Shown one piece after another: positions 48,361 through 59,850 of a stretch of DNA of 64,000 nt. The stretch comes from Cyanoderma ruficeps (lineage: Eukaryota > Chordata > Aves > Passeriformes > Timaliidae), in the NCBI GenBank assembly GCA_008694505.1, contig VZDJ01000594.1, forward strand, positions 14,687,804-14,751,803, written 5' to 3'. The notes beneath the pieces were generated by a model. The model worked only from the letters and a program-made list of their open reading frames with translations, ran no database searches and was not told the origin of the DNA. The position numbers and the translations under genes are program-made. Positions within the stretch are counted from its first letter, which is position 1. Each line of letters begins with the position of its first letter.

Positions 48361-51300
48361 GTATCTTTCTATGAATATTCTACATTTCAAAAAATGGTAA
48401 TGATTCAGACACATGTTTTGCAAAGATCTTTGAGACTGGATTAATATATTCTCTAAGAAACTTCATCAGTCTTTTTTAAAGACAACATCTCCTGTCATTT
48501 CTTCTTCCTAATACTGCAGAATGTTCAAGATGCTTTTCCAGTGAAATGTCAGGAAAATAAGCAGACATAAGCACTGGATGCTTTTACAGATTTCAGTTCA
48601 TCCAGATATTAATTGCTTCTATATCTATTTCAAAGCTGTCATTAATCCTAAATTGCCCCCTAGATTGCTTTCTTTCTACCCTTGATCTCAGTTGTATAGG
48701 GCACACATTTGTTTTAATTGTTTTTCATGTACAGCAGAGAATAGGAAAAATGAACCAATTAAAAACCTAAACAGATAAATACTTCCACTATGAAAAAAAT
48801 AGCTACTTTTTGTCTCAATCTAAGGTATCAACAACACCCTTTTTCTCTGCTCTAAGAAACTTAAATTTTTGTCATTGTAGGAAAAAACATAATTATGTTT
48901 TTGAATGAAGGAAAGGTCACAAAAATACTTTATTTTAGGGTTATGTATGTAATTTGGGCTTAAAGTTCAGTAATAACCTGAAGTCCATGGGAGCTTCCGA
49001 AAACAAGGCCCAGTAGCTGTAATGCAGAAAAACATTTTGGCATGTTCTGACACTCACGTCTCTGAGTACTTTGCTTCTTTTGTGTAACATCCTGCCTCAG
49101 CTGAAAGCTGGCAAAATCATGGAGTTTTATAGACTGATTTTGTGTTTGTTTGTTTTTTTATTTCTGTGGCTTTTCTGGTACCTTGTGAAAGGACAGATTT
49201 TCAAGAATAAGCAAATAGTGATAATTAGGAATTCCCTGAGGGTGGAATTCACCTATTTTTACTATTTACACGGATGAAATTTTATGTTCTTTCCCAATGA
49301 CAAAGTACATGCAGCAGCAGAGCTTTACCTCTCCATTTGGTCACTGCATGACCTGCAAAACCAGCATTTGGAAAGTGTTGTAGGACATGATAGCTTTGAT
49401 GTTTTCTGCTCCTAAAATTTACCCAGTCTAGTTTAATTTTCTATTGCATACCACTTTTGAGTGAAAATTTTAAAGCATTGAAAGATTGCTACTCTAAGCT
49501 TGATTTTTTCAAAAGCTACTTTAAATATCTATTTGTAATGCAGGAGATCTCAAATCTTTACCAACTTATTAATTATAGTTTTGTTGTATTTTTCATTGGG
49601 TTCTCAGTTAAAGTTGTGACTAAGTTAAACAAATTAACACATTTATTTTACTGCTAGTAGAATTCCTGTGGAACTGCAAAGAATTCACTCCATTGCTTGT
49701 TACTATCCTCCTTTTCTGTATTCCCTCTCCAGCCTGTTCTTTTACTAGTTAGTGTGTGTACTCATTTTTCAATAGATGGCACCCTGCATTGTGCATTACA
49801 GCAAGTGAAACAGCTGGTATGTGATTATAAATTGATAGGGGAGTATGCAGCTTAAAAAGTACAGAACAGTGGTTGAACAGTAGTGAGGCTTTGACCATTG
49901 GTATTTCTGCAAAATAAGGAAATTAATTTGGAGCCAGCTTTTAAAATGTGAATGAACTGCTTTGTGGAGAAAAATGTACTAATGCTAGCACTCAAAGAAA
50001 AAGAAGGCTAATGGTGAACTGGTTAGTATTTGAAAATCATATCTACAATAGCACTGCATTGATTAAAATGTTATTTCTTATCCAGAAGTTTGTTTCAAAC
50101 AAGCCAGTATTACTTTAGAATCCATTAAACGTACATCTGTGTATATCAGTGTATTCAAATATCCATCACCTTTATTCAGCTGCTTTCAAAACAGGTTTTT
50201 AAGTATTTTTCCTAATTAATTGGACTCAATTCTAGAGGTTTTTTCTGACTATAAATTGTGCTAAAGATTTGGTCACAGCTAATATATATGTAGATTAAAG
50301 TAGTAATTTTTTAAAGTTCCTTGTATACATGCCCTTTTCACTGTGTTAACCTTAGCAAAATTTATGCATAAACTTGTTCTTAGTATTTTTGCCACCTTTC
50401 TAGGGGGTGGTTATGCTGCTTACAGCTTCTATCACCCCCTCCAAAAATGAAGAAAAAGCCATAAAGGAGAGAATTATATGCCTCGTTTTTTTCCCCCGAG
50501 TGTAGATAAAACTTTCAAGTATTTACTACATATGTTAACTTATAAAATGGAAAACCCCATAAATGCAATAGATTTGGCAACAGCAAGATCTTGGAACTGC
50601 TCTCGGTGTAATAAATTTAGCTCTTTCCTTCTATGTGGATACTAAATCTAAAAACTCAGTACTGTTTTCTTAGAATGTAACTTAAAAAAAAAAAACGTGA
50701 CTGAAAAGAGCAGTAGATTAAAATAAACATGGATATTAGTGAACCTAGGATTTTACAGACTACATTTAGCTGAGACTTTCATATAGATGCACATGTTTAT
50801 TGGTATTTGCAGTTTGAGGGAGTTGTTTCCACCAAAATACTTCTAAGTATGTTCATGATTTTAAAAGCAAATCAGTACTCAATTAATCTCAATATTAATG
50901 TTTTTGAAATTGAATGTCGGCTTAAATAGATCCTATTCTGACAAGGATATTAAGCACAAGCTTAGCACTCGAGAAATGGAAGTTAAGTGCCTGTGTGTGT
51001 GGGTTGTTGGATGGATACCTCCCCTTGTTATGTTTCCAAGATGACAAATAGTTTTTACAATACTATTTTATCTTTTTTTTTTAAACGGTGCTTTACATCA
51101 TATCAGAAACAAATAATTCTAAACACATTTATGTAGTGTGTTTAAGTGTGTTAACTTGTTTAAGTGTGTCAGTGTCTAGATAGATTTAACATGCAATTTA
51201 CACCAGCAACATACAATAAGTAGACCCTTTGAGCTGAAAAAAGTGGTGTGATTGCACTTAATTACTAATTAGTCAATTTAATTATATGGATTGCTGACCA

Positions 51301-52684
51301 TAATGAAAGACAGTAAATCTGCTATTGCTATGTGATAAGCTAAACACTGTTTAAATACAGAATGGGCAGGAAATTGACTCCCAAGAAGTTCAGGGTGGTT
51401 TAAAAAGAAGGTTTAACTGCTGTGAAAGCCAGCTTAGTTGTACAGTGGGTTGCTGTGGGAGAAATAAACAATAGATTATAACTATTTGGCATGATGAAAT
51501 TTAAAGAAGAGCTGAAAATTAAGAATCATGGGTATCAGTAGAAAGAAATTGAAAATTTCTAAAGAAACGACTTTGTATTCTTCCTTGCCTTCCCATGTGT
51601 GAGTGAAGCAAGAGGAAAAAACTGAGTCGAAAACCCCACCTGTAGGGCACACTCTCTTCTAAGTTCCATCCCCACACAGAGCTCATACTAGCTTGCTGCG
51701 ATTCTTTCTACTTCGTAGTCACAACAGGATGCATTTGGTTTTCAATTTATTCAAAACCTGATTGTCCTGTATGTGTCCTGGCATAACGTAGATATTATAT
51801 GTAATGTAACTATTTGATAATGTGTTGCTAATACTAAAGTTATGAAACTTAAGTTTTAACTTTACTTTGAAAACTGATAGAAGACTTTCTGATTCCTATT
51901 TGGTACGATTCTAAATAGTGTACACTTAGACTCTGAGCTTAAGTGCCTTCAATTCCAGTGTTGCATAAACAGCCTTGTTGGCCTGAAACTAACTAGCTCA
52001 GGGACCAAGAGCAGTGCAGCTGCTGAACCAAATACAATGTAGTTTACAGAACTGCCTGAATTCATGGATAGATATTCAGATGGTACCAGTGAGTTTGATG
52101 CTGTCATGGCAGGAGGAATCCCAAGCAAGATTATTTATGACACATTTATACTAAAGGCAGCCAGAGCAAATAAGTACCTTAAGCCGTGACATGGATGTAG
52201 TAATTTTGGAAGTGAACTGAAAACTTGTTGTATGTCACTAAGAATGGAAATAAAATATGAATCATATTAACTCTGTACAAGAAACATTTTATTCTAAGGT
52301 AAAATGTATTTTCTCACTTCTGCTAAATGGCTATTGTGTACTATGACTTCTACAGTAAAATACTGAAATGCAAAGTTAAAGAAAAGCTTTAGTATGTACC
52401 AGACTGATGTTATAGATTTCTGCTCATAGCAATATTTATCATTAATAGATACCATGGTATTTTTAAATATTTGCAAGGGTAGTGTGTTTATAAAACCTTA
52501 AAAAAACCAAAGTCCTATCTGCTTCTCTTAAATGAGAACTCTCTAGTTAATGTCTCTGGCCAGGCAGGTGTAAAGAAATCCTAATTTAAAGAGGCAGGTA
52601 ATTTTTTTTTATGTAAATATAAACTACAGTGTAATGCAAACCACATTGTAAACCTCAGCAATAATAATTTTCTGTTTCTTTTAG
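48361..52684 (+). other. TANK: TANK intron 8
   Basis: Phase 0 intron of 4.3 kb, gtatct donor and ttctgtttcttttag acceptor. AT-rich. A GT-rich stretch with repeated tgtttaagtgtg words lies at 51134-51172. No extra exon or named repeat was recognised. Confidence 0.88.
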
Positions 52685-52852
52685 CCCATTTGGCAGCCTC
52701 AAGACAATGATTTGCTGGCACAAGCATATGCAGACTCTGAACTGAATCAGTGTGGAATATGTGAATTCTGTCGAGAAGTTTTCCCACCATCTCTAACATC
52801 TAAGGAAGATTTTCTTCGGCATCTCAATTCCCACTTTAAAGTACAGTCTTAA
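52685..52852 (+). CDS. TANK: TANK exon 9 (last coding exon), residues 425-479, zinc finger
   Basis: Phase 0 entry; the stop codon TAA is at 52850-52852. The peptide starts PIWQPQDNDL and ends with a C2H2-type zinc finger: C450-x2-C453 ... H470-x3-H474, within CEFCREVFPPS and DFLRHLNSHF, almost identical to mammalian TANK. The zinc finger is needed for the inhibitory action of TANK on NF-kB signalling in mammals. A further cysteine (C447) precedes the finger. The whole predicted protein is 479 residues against 425 in human, mostly because of exon 5. Confidence 0.97.
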   Translation, partial: PIWQPQDNDLLAQAYADSELNQCGICEFCREVFPPSLTSKEDFLRHLNSHFKVQS

Positions 52853-53509
52853 TGTATGAGAATTCAATGGATATTGAATTGTTTTTGCATACATTTATAC
52901 TTTTTTTTATTCAATAGCTATAAGAGTTTAAGAATTAAGACTTCTTGTAACAAGAACTCATGACTGAAATTGTTTGTCAGATAAGCACATTTTTAGTTGT
53001 CTTTTGACAAGGCAAAATGAAACTAAGTCACTCAGTAGTGTAATTCACATTGCTTGTTATGCTTCACTATTAACTTTGAGAGTGATGCCAAACACTTTTT
53101 TTTTCCCAATTAATCTTTGCCTGAATAGGCCTGAAGTTGTGACTATATTTATGAATGTAGACTTGCAGGACTAATGCCTTAATCTGGCTGGCAAAAATTG
53201 GTGTACTGCTAGGATTTTTTTTTTTTACAATATCCACTGATGTGATTATGTTCTCCCTGAAGTAAACAGGAAGAGAAGTAGGCCTGCATTTTTCATTTAT
53301 ATTTTTCATATATAATTTCCAAATTTAACTTATCATAGTGAACCTCTTAATTCAGATTGTTGTAAAATTATCATAATCGTTGAATCCAGGTGTGCCAGAA
53401 TTATGATAGGCTTGTTCACTAGTAACATAAATGAATGGTTGACTTTCCCAGATGAATTTTTTACTAAAGCAAGTAATCAAAAGTAACACAGAAATGACTC
53501 TTTTGCCAA

Positions 53510-53515
53510 AATAAA
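53510..53515 (+). terminator. TANK: Possible proximal poly(A) signal of TANK
   Basis: AATAAA about 660 bases after the stop codon, in ttgccaaaataaaacag. The downstream region is AT-rich with few GT-rich elements, so it would be a weaker or alternative site. Confidence 0.4.
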
Positions 53516-54178
53516 ACAGTAATGATTTTATGAATATCTGTTACATGTTATTAAAAAAAATTATCTTGTTCACATACCTTTATAGCATTTATAATTACTA
53601 AAAATGCTTTCAGGGAATGTGTTGTATTAATATGAAGGATAGAAAAGGTTAAACTTTCCCCAAAACTAATAATACCAAAGATTATTTGCCTTCCCTTCTG
53701 GTCTGCTGTGATGGATTGCCCAAGTCTGGTACAGACTAGAAAGGAAAGGGGAAAACCTAATCACCCAAATGTCAGTGACTTTATTTTTAACCTGAATATG
53801 CTTAGTGGCTTTCTCAACGCAATTAAAATTTGTGTTTAGTTGAAACATTGAAGTCTGATAAAGTTTGCACGTTTTCTGGATTTACTGATATCAAATTTAA
53901 AAATAGGAGTGTTGCCAAGTATTTTAAATTAATGATAAAGGGTGCTTGCTTTTTGCATTTGAACTGAATATAGAGTTTGGCCCTGATGTGGATAATTAGC
54001 ATTAATATTTTCGTAGCAGCAAAGCACAACACTTTTTCTTTTTAAAGATTTGTTTGCAGGTGACAAATTTCTGGAAGAATTAACACCTGCGACATTTTTA
54101 GAAATGGATTTTTCTGCAATTATTTTCTCTGGTTTAAACATGTCACGCTTGTGACGGGCTGTCAACAGAGTGTACTGT

Positions 54179-54184
54179 AATAAA
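54179..54184 (+). terminator. TANK: Probable distal poly(A) signal of TANK
   Basis: AATAAA preceded by two TGTA words (54171 and 54176), the element recognised by CFIm, and followed by a GTGC-rich stretch (gtgcacagtgcacgtctgc) suitable as a downstream element. It lies at the abrupt change from AT-rich 3' UTR to the CpG island. Confidence 0.5.
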
Positions 54185-54888
54185 GAGCAGTGCACAGTGC
54201 ACGTCTGCTACATGACCTGGAGGAAGAGTTTGTTACTTTTCGGAGCTCTAAACCTGTCGTTCCGCAGCGCTGAGGAGACGATGTTCGGCCGCGGCCGCGC
54301 CGTGCGGAGTGTGAAGCACTTCCCCGGAGAGCGCGGCTGGGGGTGGTGCCCGGGAGAGGCACAAGTTCCAGCCTTGGGAGGAGGAGACGGGGATTCGCAC
54401 ATCTCCAGCCAGCCCGACACGCAGCACCGACTCGTCCTCTCAACCGTGAAATTCGAGCTCAGAAGCTCGCGTTATTAAGAGATGCACAAACTGCGAATCA
54501 CCTTTGAAGAAAATAAAGTCATCTGTTTCTCCCCCCCGCCCCCACGCGTGGATGCGTTTTCCCCAGGAGCCCTTGAGCTGGCAGAGCCGGGAGCCCAGCG
54601 CCGAGCCCGAGTCCCCGCGGGGACAAGGCTCTTTGTTGCTGGAGGCAGCCTGGGGTCCTCCGCAGCCAGGGCACAGCGGGGAGGGCGGCAGGAGGTGGGG
54701 GGAACACGGTTGACCAAAGTCTCGTCGACCAGCAGAACCCATCCATCTCCCACTGTGAGGGCTCCTGCCTAGTGCGGCGTTTTAGGAAGCTGTTTAATCC
54801 TGCGTGCGTAAAACTGTTGCTGCCTGAGGGCATCCAGATAGGCTCGCCGATCAGACCACTGCGAGGAGCGCTCGCAGTGTTTAGTTTT

Positions 54889-54928
54889 TAAATAAATAAA
54901 TAATAAATANGTAAATAAATAAATAAAT
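54889..54928. repeat. (AAAT)n microsatellite with one ambiguous base
   Basis: Units of aaat/taaa over about 40 bases, broken by one N at 54910. Likely polymorphic; the N suggests uncertain assembly within the repeat. Confidence 0.9.
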
Positions 54929-55044
54929 CTCACACTAAACAGTTGTGAGCGACTCGGAGTGGGAGGCGAGTGCGGTCCCTGAATGGGCCCCCCTTATACA
55001 GCTTTCCTGGAGGCGGCTGCTGCTGCCAGCAGGGACATCTGCTT

Positions 55045-55160
55045 TATTACACTCACCAGAGGAGGCTCAGTATTCCTTCTCTTCCCTCCCTCTTCCACAC
55101 ACGCTCAACCCGGCAGAGGAGGTTGAATCCAAATGGGAAGTAGAATGTCATTAAAAATAA
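55045..55160 (+). repeat. Local duplicate, copy A
   Basis: Contains agaggaggctcag, a CT-rich run, gctcaac...cagaggagg, aatccaaatggg and cattaaaaa in that order. A diverged copy lies about 1 kb downstream at 56068-56200 with the same blocks in the same order. Not recognised as a known repeat family. Confidence 0.5.
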
Positions 55161-55410
55161 TAAATATGGTGGAAGGAACTTGAGAGGACAGGAAGAGCAG
55201 CAAACTCGTGCCAAGGTGTTCTACCGAATTCCAACTCCGCCAGGGCCAGCGGAGCCCTCGCCGGGGCAGCCCCGGGGCTGGAGCAGTTTCAGGGCTCCCG
55301 CACGAGTTCATTGTCACCCCGCCCCGCGCTGACGGTGCGCGACGCGTGAACCCCCCGCGCTCACAGCCAGCGTTCGCAGAAGCGCTCGCAAGGAAACAAA
55401 CTGCTCCCGT

Positions 55411-55459
55411 TTCCTATCGGGAGCTCTCTGAGTGAAATTCCTATCGGGAGCTCTCTGAG
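55411..55459 (+). repeat. Perfect 22-bp tandem duplication, period 27
   Basis: The 22-mer beginning ttcctatcgggagctctc occurs at 55411-55432 and again, identically, at 55438-55459, separated by tgaaa. Each copy carries the ggagctctc core with a SacI-type palindrome. The identity implies a recent duplication or an assembly effect. Confidence 0.9.
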
Positions 55460-55530
55460 GGACACTGCGGCGGTACGGCTGCCTCAGCCTGCTGCGAGGG
55501 CTCAGTGCCGGTGGCCGGGTAGAACACATG

Positions 55531-56339
55531 TAGCTCCTCTGTCTCTCCGGCTAACTCGACAGCTGCTCGTAGCTCCAGTAATTAGACTGTCACTGCTTGT
55601 TAGAGGAGAGGAAAACGCTCCTATGACAGATTCCACGAGTCCTCTGTTTTTTAAAATCTCGCAGAATTCACCAGAGCATTAACTGAGATTTCTTATTTCT
55701 CTAGCATCAGAAGGAAAGAAGTTCCCTCTCCCATCTCGCACTCCAATCAGATCTCTCTTCCATGAAACTGTGAATTCGCTCTAAAGGCTGAGGAAGTTAC
55801 CTTCCTTCCCCTGCCTACCCAGGAGGAAGAGGGAGCTTCCTGGCCTTGTGAACTTGCTTTTAAAATCCCTTCCCCGTATGGCTGTATCTAACCAGATAAT
55901 AGAAACGCAGTCTTTTCTCCATTAACTGAGCGGAGGAGTCGCTCAACACAAGATCCTTCCCCATCCGAGATAATATTAATTCAGAGGATGCTCAGGAGAG
56001 GCTGCTCCCCCTTACGAACAAAAGCACTGGAGGATCAAACCGAGATGCTTCTACCCCCACCCATGGTTCACTCAACAGATGAGACTCAGAGGAGGCGATT
56101 TCTTCCCCTCCCTACCGTACCTTCCCCTTTCCCCCGCAATCATACAAGGTTAACTCAACAGAGGAGTCTCAATCCAAATGGCAACTGGGATTGCATTAAA
56201 AAAAAAAAGGAAAAAAAAAGGAGGAAGGGGGAGAAAAAATCAGAAATAGGGAAAGAAAAGAGAAAAAGCAGCAGGCTGATTACGAGGTGTCAAAACTGCC
56301 AGGAGCAAGAAGGTGATAGCAATCAGGGGTGAGAAGAGT
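55531..56339. other. CT/GA-rich interval between two CpG islands
   Basis: Moderate G+C, with alternating CT-rich and GA-rich runs and a long A-rich stretch at 56196-56275. It holds copy B of the local duplication. No gene is recognised; a 114-codon + frame (55988-56332) runs into the A-rich stretch and is not convincing. Confidence 0.5.
56068..56200 (+). repeat. Local duplicate, copy B
   Basis: Shares with copy A (55045-55160) the ordered blocks agaggaggc, a CT-rich run, ctcaacagaggag, aatccaaatggc and cattaaaaa. It also has an internal near-repeat of ctcaacaga-gag-ctca (56070 and 56154). Divergence is considerable. Confidence 0.5.
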
Positions 56340-56930
56340 GCGCCATTCGTGCGGGGCAGCTAATTATCCGTCTCATTTGAGAAGAGCAGCATTCGAGGCA
56401 GCAGCGTTCGCCTGCTGAACGGTGACAGATTGGCGCGGAGGAGAGGGGAGGTGTTAAAACAATGGAGCCGGGCTTGCGAGCGCTGCTGCATGCTAATCAG
56501 CCCGGCCTCCTTCCTTCCCTCCGCCTGCCTGCCTGCCGCGATCCCTCCTTCTTGCTGGCCGCATGGCAAGCCCAACGCTACCCGGCCCCTCCGCAGCAGG
56601 CGGCACCGCACCCGGCATAGGTGGTAACCCAGAGAGAGTTCCAGCGGGACCGCGCAGCGGGGCTGGCGGCACCCGGGGGACCTGGCAGGCTGCTGGGTAT
56701 CAGTGGTAGATTTCAGAGCTCGCCCTTGGCGCCCGAGCTGGCGGGAGCCCGTCAATGCTCCCCGCAAGGGGCAGAGGCGAGGAGCTCTCCGCGCGAGTCC
56801 TGCGGGGTGTCCGCGCTGACCTCCCGGCGCCCCCCGCCAGCGGCCAGCCCATAGCCGGCAGGTTGCCCCGTGAGAGACAATCTATCGCCGCACCCCAGAC
56901 CAGGCCGCCGAGGTGAGGGAAATGCAGAGC
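56340..56930. promoter_or_regulatory. Second downstream CpG island
   Basis: CpG-rich block with ccttcccTCCGCCTGCCTGC-like runs near 56510-56540 and dense CpG at 56570-56850. Both strands have stop-poor frames (135 codons on minus) without a domain. Together with the island at 54.2-55.5 kb it could form one interrupted promoter region. Strand and target gene are unknown. Confidence 0.55.
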
Positions 56931-59761
56931 TGTGCCAATTACTGATGGACTCCAGGGGCTCCGTTGCCCTCTCAGCTCTGCACAGGAACTAGAGACCGGA
57001 ATACCAAAACATGCAGTAAGCAAGTGGTACGGCCTCTCCTCACCACTGCTTTTTGCCTCTTGGTTTCTTGGCCTTCCAAGCCTGAATGACTCTCCATGTA
57101 CACAGTGTGTGCCTTGTCAAGAGGTACTAAAAGGTTGGCCTCTCTCAGACCAGAACAACCATTCCCTATCACAAGCAGTGCAACAGGGTCTGCAGAGACA
57201 GCAGAATGCGTTCTGAGGGATCTCTTTGGCCCTAGCTTTCCCAGGAAGTCCGTCCTCTGCAGGACTCCCAGGGCAAACCCCGGGGCTGGAGCATTAGCAG
57301 CCCAGCTACAATAAGTGCTCTGCTCTGCCAGGGAGAAGCAGAGGAATGAGCGTTGGAATGTTTACTCTCCAATATTTCTCAGTTTCCATTCCATCCTGCC
57401 CTGAAAGATTTTTGATTACTATACACTTCAAAATAGTATTTATTACAGATTTACATAATCTGTATGTTTTATGTTAAGGCAATAACACATTGATGCTGTA
57501 CTACTGAAAGGAGTTAATCTAAACTATGTAGTGTCTGTTATAACAGAGTTCCAAGTAAAACATATCCTTGCTTTCTGGCACTGACAAGAAACACATATCC
57601 AGAAGGACATTGCCCAGCACATTAGGTAAACTGCCAGGTGAAGCCGTTGCTCGACTCCTTGAACCTTCGCTGGGTTATGGATCAGCACTTGGCCAAATTA
57701 AATGATGTAAGTCTGTGTGTAACCTCACATTTAATTAAACAAATGTTATTTCAAAGAGCATGTGCCTGGTTTACAGCAGGATTCATGGGGAAAAGAAAAC
57801 ACTGAAAGGGAATAAACTGGTTTAGGCCTGAGGTAAGCAGCATGATAACTCAGGTTGAATGCTATTTAAAATAGATTTGAGTGCATGTACAGTTAGGCGG
57901 TAGTAATAGCGTTTAAATTTTGTTATTCTAAGTCTGTCGTTGAGTGTACTTGATGAGATTGTCCATGAGCATACAGATGGTGAGATTTTCATGCTTCTGT
58001 GGCATACTGACATCTCAGGCTGTAAAAATAAATTCCCAGATCGCTGTAATACCTAAGAAATAGAAAAATGCAGTCCACCTTAATGCTCTACATTTGAGTC
58101 CTTTATTTTTGAAGAGATTTTATATACTAGATACACAAGTTTGTGCATATTAGGAAGATATTTACAGTATAAAGCAAAATTCAAGATAAACTCAGCACGC
58201 TTTTTTATGTGCGTCTGAATTTAGAGATATGGGGGATGGAGATAAAAACTTACCTTTGCTATTGTCTGCATTTTTTTTAATTGTTGTTGTGGTTTGTTTG
58301 TGGCCCCTGCTACCCAAAACCAGGCTGTACCAAACCAATACATTTGTACATAAGGATAAAAGGCAAAAATAAGTTTTCATTAGGTCAAGTTTACTTTTCA
58401 TTAAAAGATTCTTGGATTGTTTCTTGATGTCATATATTTTTTCAAGCTGGAAACAGACTACTATATCTATTTTGATGATTTACACTAAAAAGGTATTTGG
58501 ATCAAAGATGAATGCCAAGATATCATCTCTAATATAATAAGTTTTCTCCTGCCTAAGAAGCCATAGTGTGGAGCAATCCATGCATCAGCCTGTTCAGCTC
58601 AGAAACCAACACTGATATTGCTCATAAATATCCAGGGTAGGGCATCCCTATTGGTTACTGTTACTGCGGCCTGGCTGCAGACGAGGTGCTGTGCTTATCC
58701 AGGTTTCTGAACTGACCAAATTAAAATTTTAAATAAAAATATATAGCGGGGTGATATGGTGCAAATGAGCTAAAAGAAAAACGTTTTGCAGAGACAAATA
58801 CATAGTTTAAAAAGGTTTAAAATATTCAATTGGTGTAAAAAATAACTACTTGTAAAAACGTGTGTATTTTCATTATGCTTAATTTGCCATTCAAAACAAG
58901 TTTTTCTTAATAAGCTCTATTGTTTCTATCTGTTTTGTGAAATGTAATACGTGTGAGACAGAAAGCAGACTCGGAATGTGAATGAGTCTTGTTTTCTCTT
59001 TCTCTCTTTCTTTCGTTTTTAAAATACAACTTTATTCATATTCACAGGGGTCTTTAAGTTGAGAAAAGGATTAATGGAAGTGGCATGACACTCCTGAGGT
59101 CATGATCTGAAAAGATGAAACATGAAATTCTATCTGCTAGTCTTTTCCTATATCTTATTTGCGTGCAATAGAAAAGTATCCATAAGCAAAACATTCTATA
59201 GTTAATAGTTATGTTTTCGCTCTCAGCAATGACACAAGCTTTGTCAGGTTTTCGCTGTTTGTATAGTTCATTAAAATACTTTAATAAATGACTCGTTGTT
59301 TTAAAAAATCACCACACTATCACCCGAGTAAAAACATCTATATCCTCCCAATTTCTGCAGTGTCAAAAGTACAGTCTCTGAGGGCAAGAGGTTATGGAGC
59401 CTTCATAAAGGTTTCCCATCTGTCATCAAGCACAACATCGAGCCCTCTAGGTGCTGTGAAAATGATTTTCTCCGGAATTCTCCAGCCCAAAGATGCCATC
59501 CCCTTAATTACAAGCTTTTGAGATAAGGAATGCCACTGAATTCCCTGGAGATTCATAAAAGATATGCAAAAATAATCTCTTCTCTTGCCTGCCTGCCAGG
59601 GCTTCTGTACCTGCCCACAAGCTAGCCGGCTCATTTGCTAGGTAGTGATGGATGAACCCAGGCAGTACATCTGCACTGCTGCCCCTCCTATCCTTGCTGA
59701 CATGCAGTCTTTCAAAGTTTCTTCTTTATAATTGACTGCCAGCAAAGGAGTGACAAATAAC

Positions 59762-59850
59762 GGTTGGGGTTTATTTTTTGGTTTGGGCTTTTTTTCTTTT
59801 TGGGGAGGGGTGTAGTTTGTTGGGGGATTGCTTGCTTGTTTGTTTTTAAT
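59762..59850. repeat. T/G-rich low-complexity tract
   Basis: Runs of T and G (ggggtttatttt, ggggagggg, ttgttggggg, cttgcttgtttg). Several G runs of four or five lie close together, but their spacing makes a stable quadruplex doubtful. Confidence 0.7.

Larger units (their letters stand above)
52853..54200 (+). other. TANK: TANK 3' UTR (probable extent)
   Basis: AT-rich, stop-dense sequence following the TANK stop codon, with no repeat element. Two canonical AATAAA signals lie in it (53510 and 54179). The second is followed within about 60 bases by the next CpG island, which sets a natural limit. The exact cleavage site cannot be read from the sequence. Confidence 0.65.
54240..55530. promoter_or_regulatory. 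CpG island just downstream of TANK
   Basis: A G+C- and CpG-rich block starts about 60 bases after the distal TANK poly(A) signal and continues, with an AT-rich interruption at 54885-54930, to about 55530. It contains a NotI-like gcggccgc at 54288-54295 and several GC-rich runs. Open frames of up to about 104 codons cross it on both strands without domains. This is the signature of a promoter, yet no coding first exon is recognised. In mammals the next gene is PSMD14; its N-terminal coding sequence is not visible here, so a noncoding RNA promoter is the simpler reading. Confidence 0.6.
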
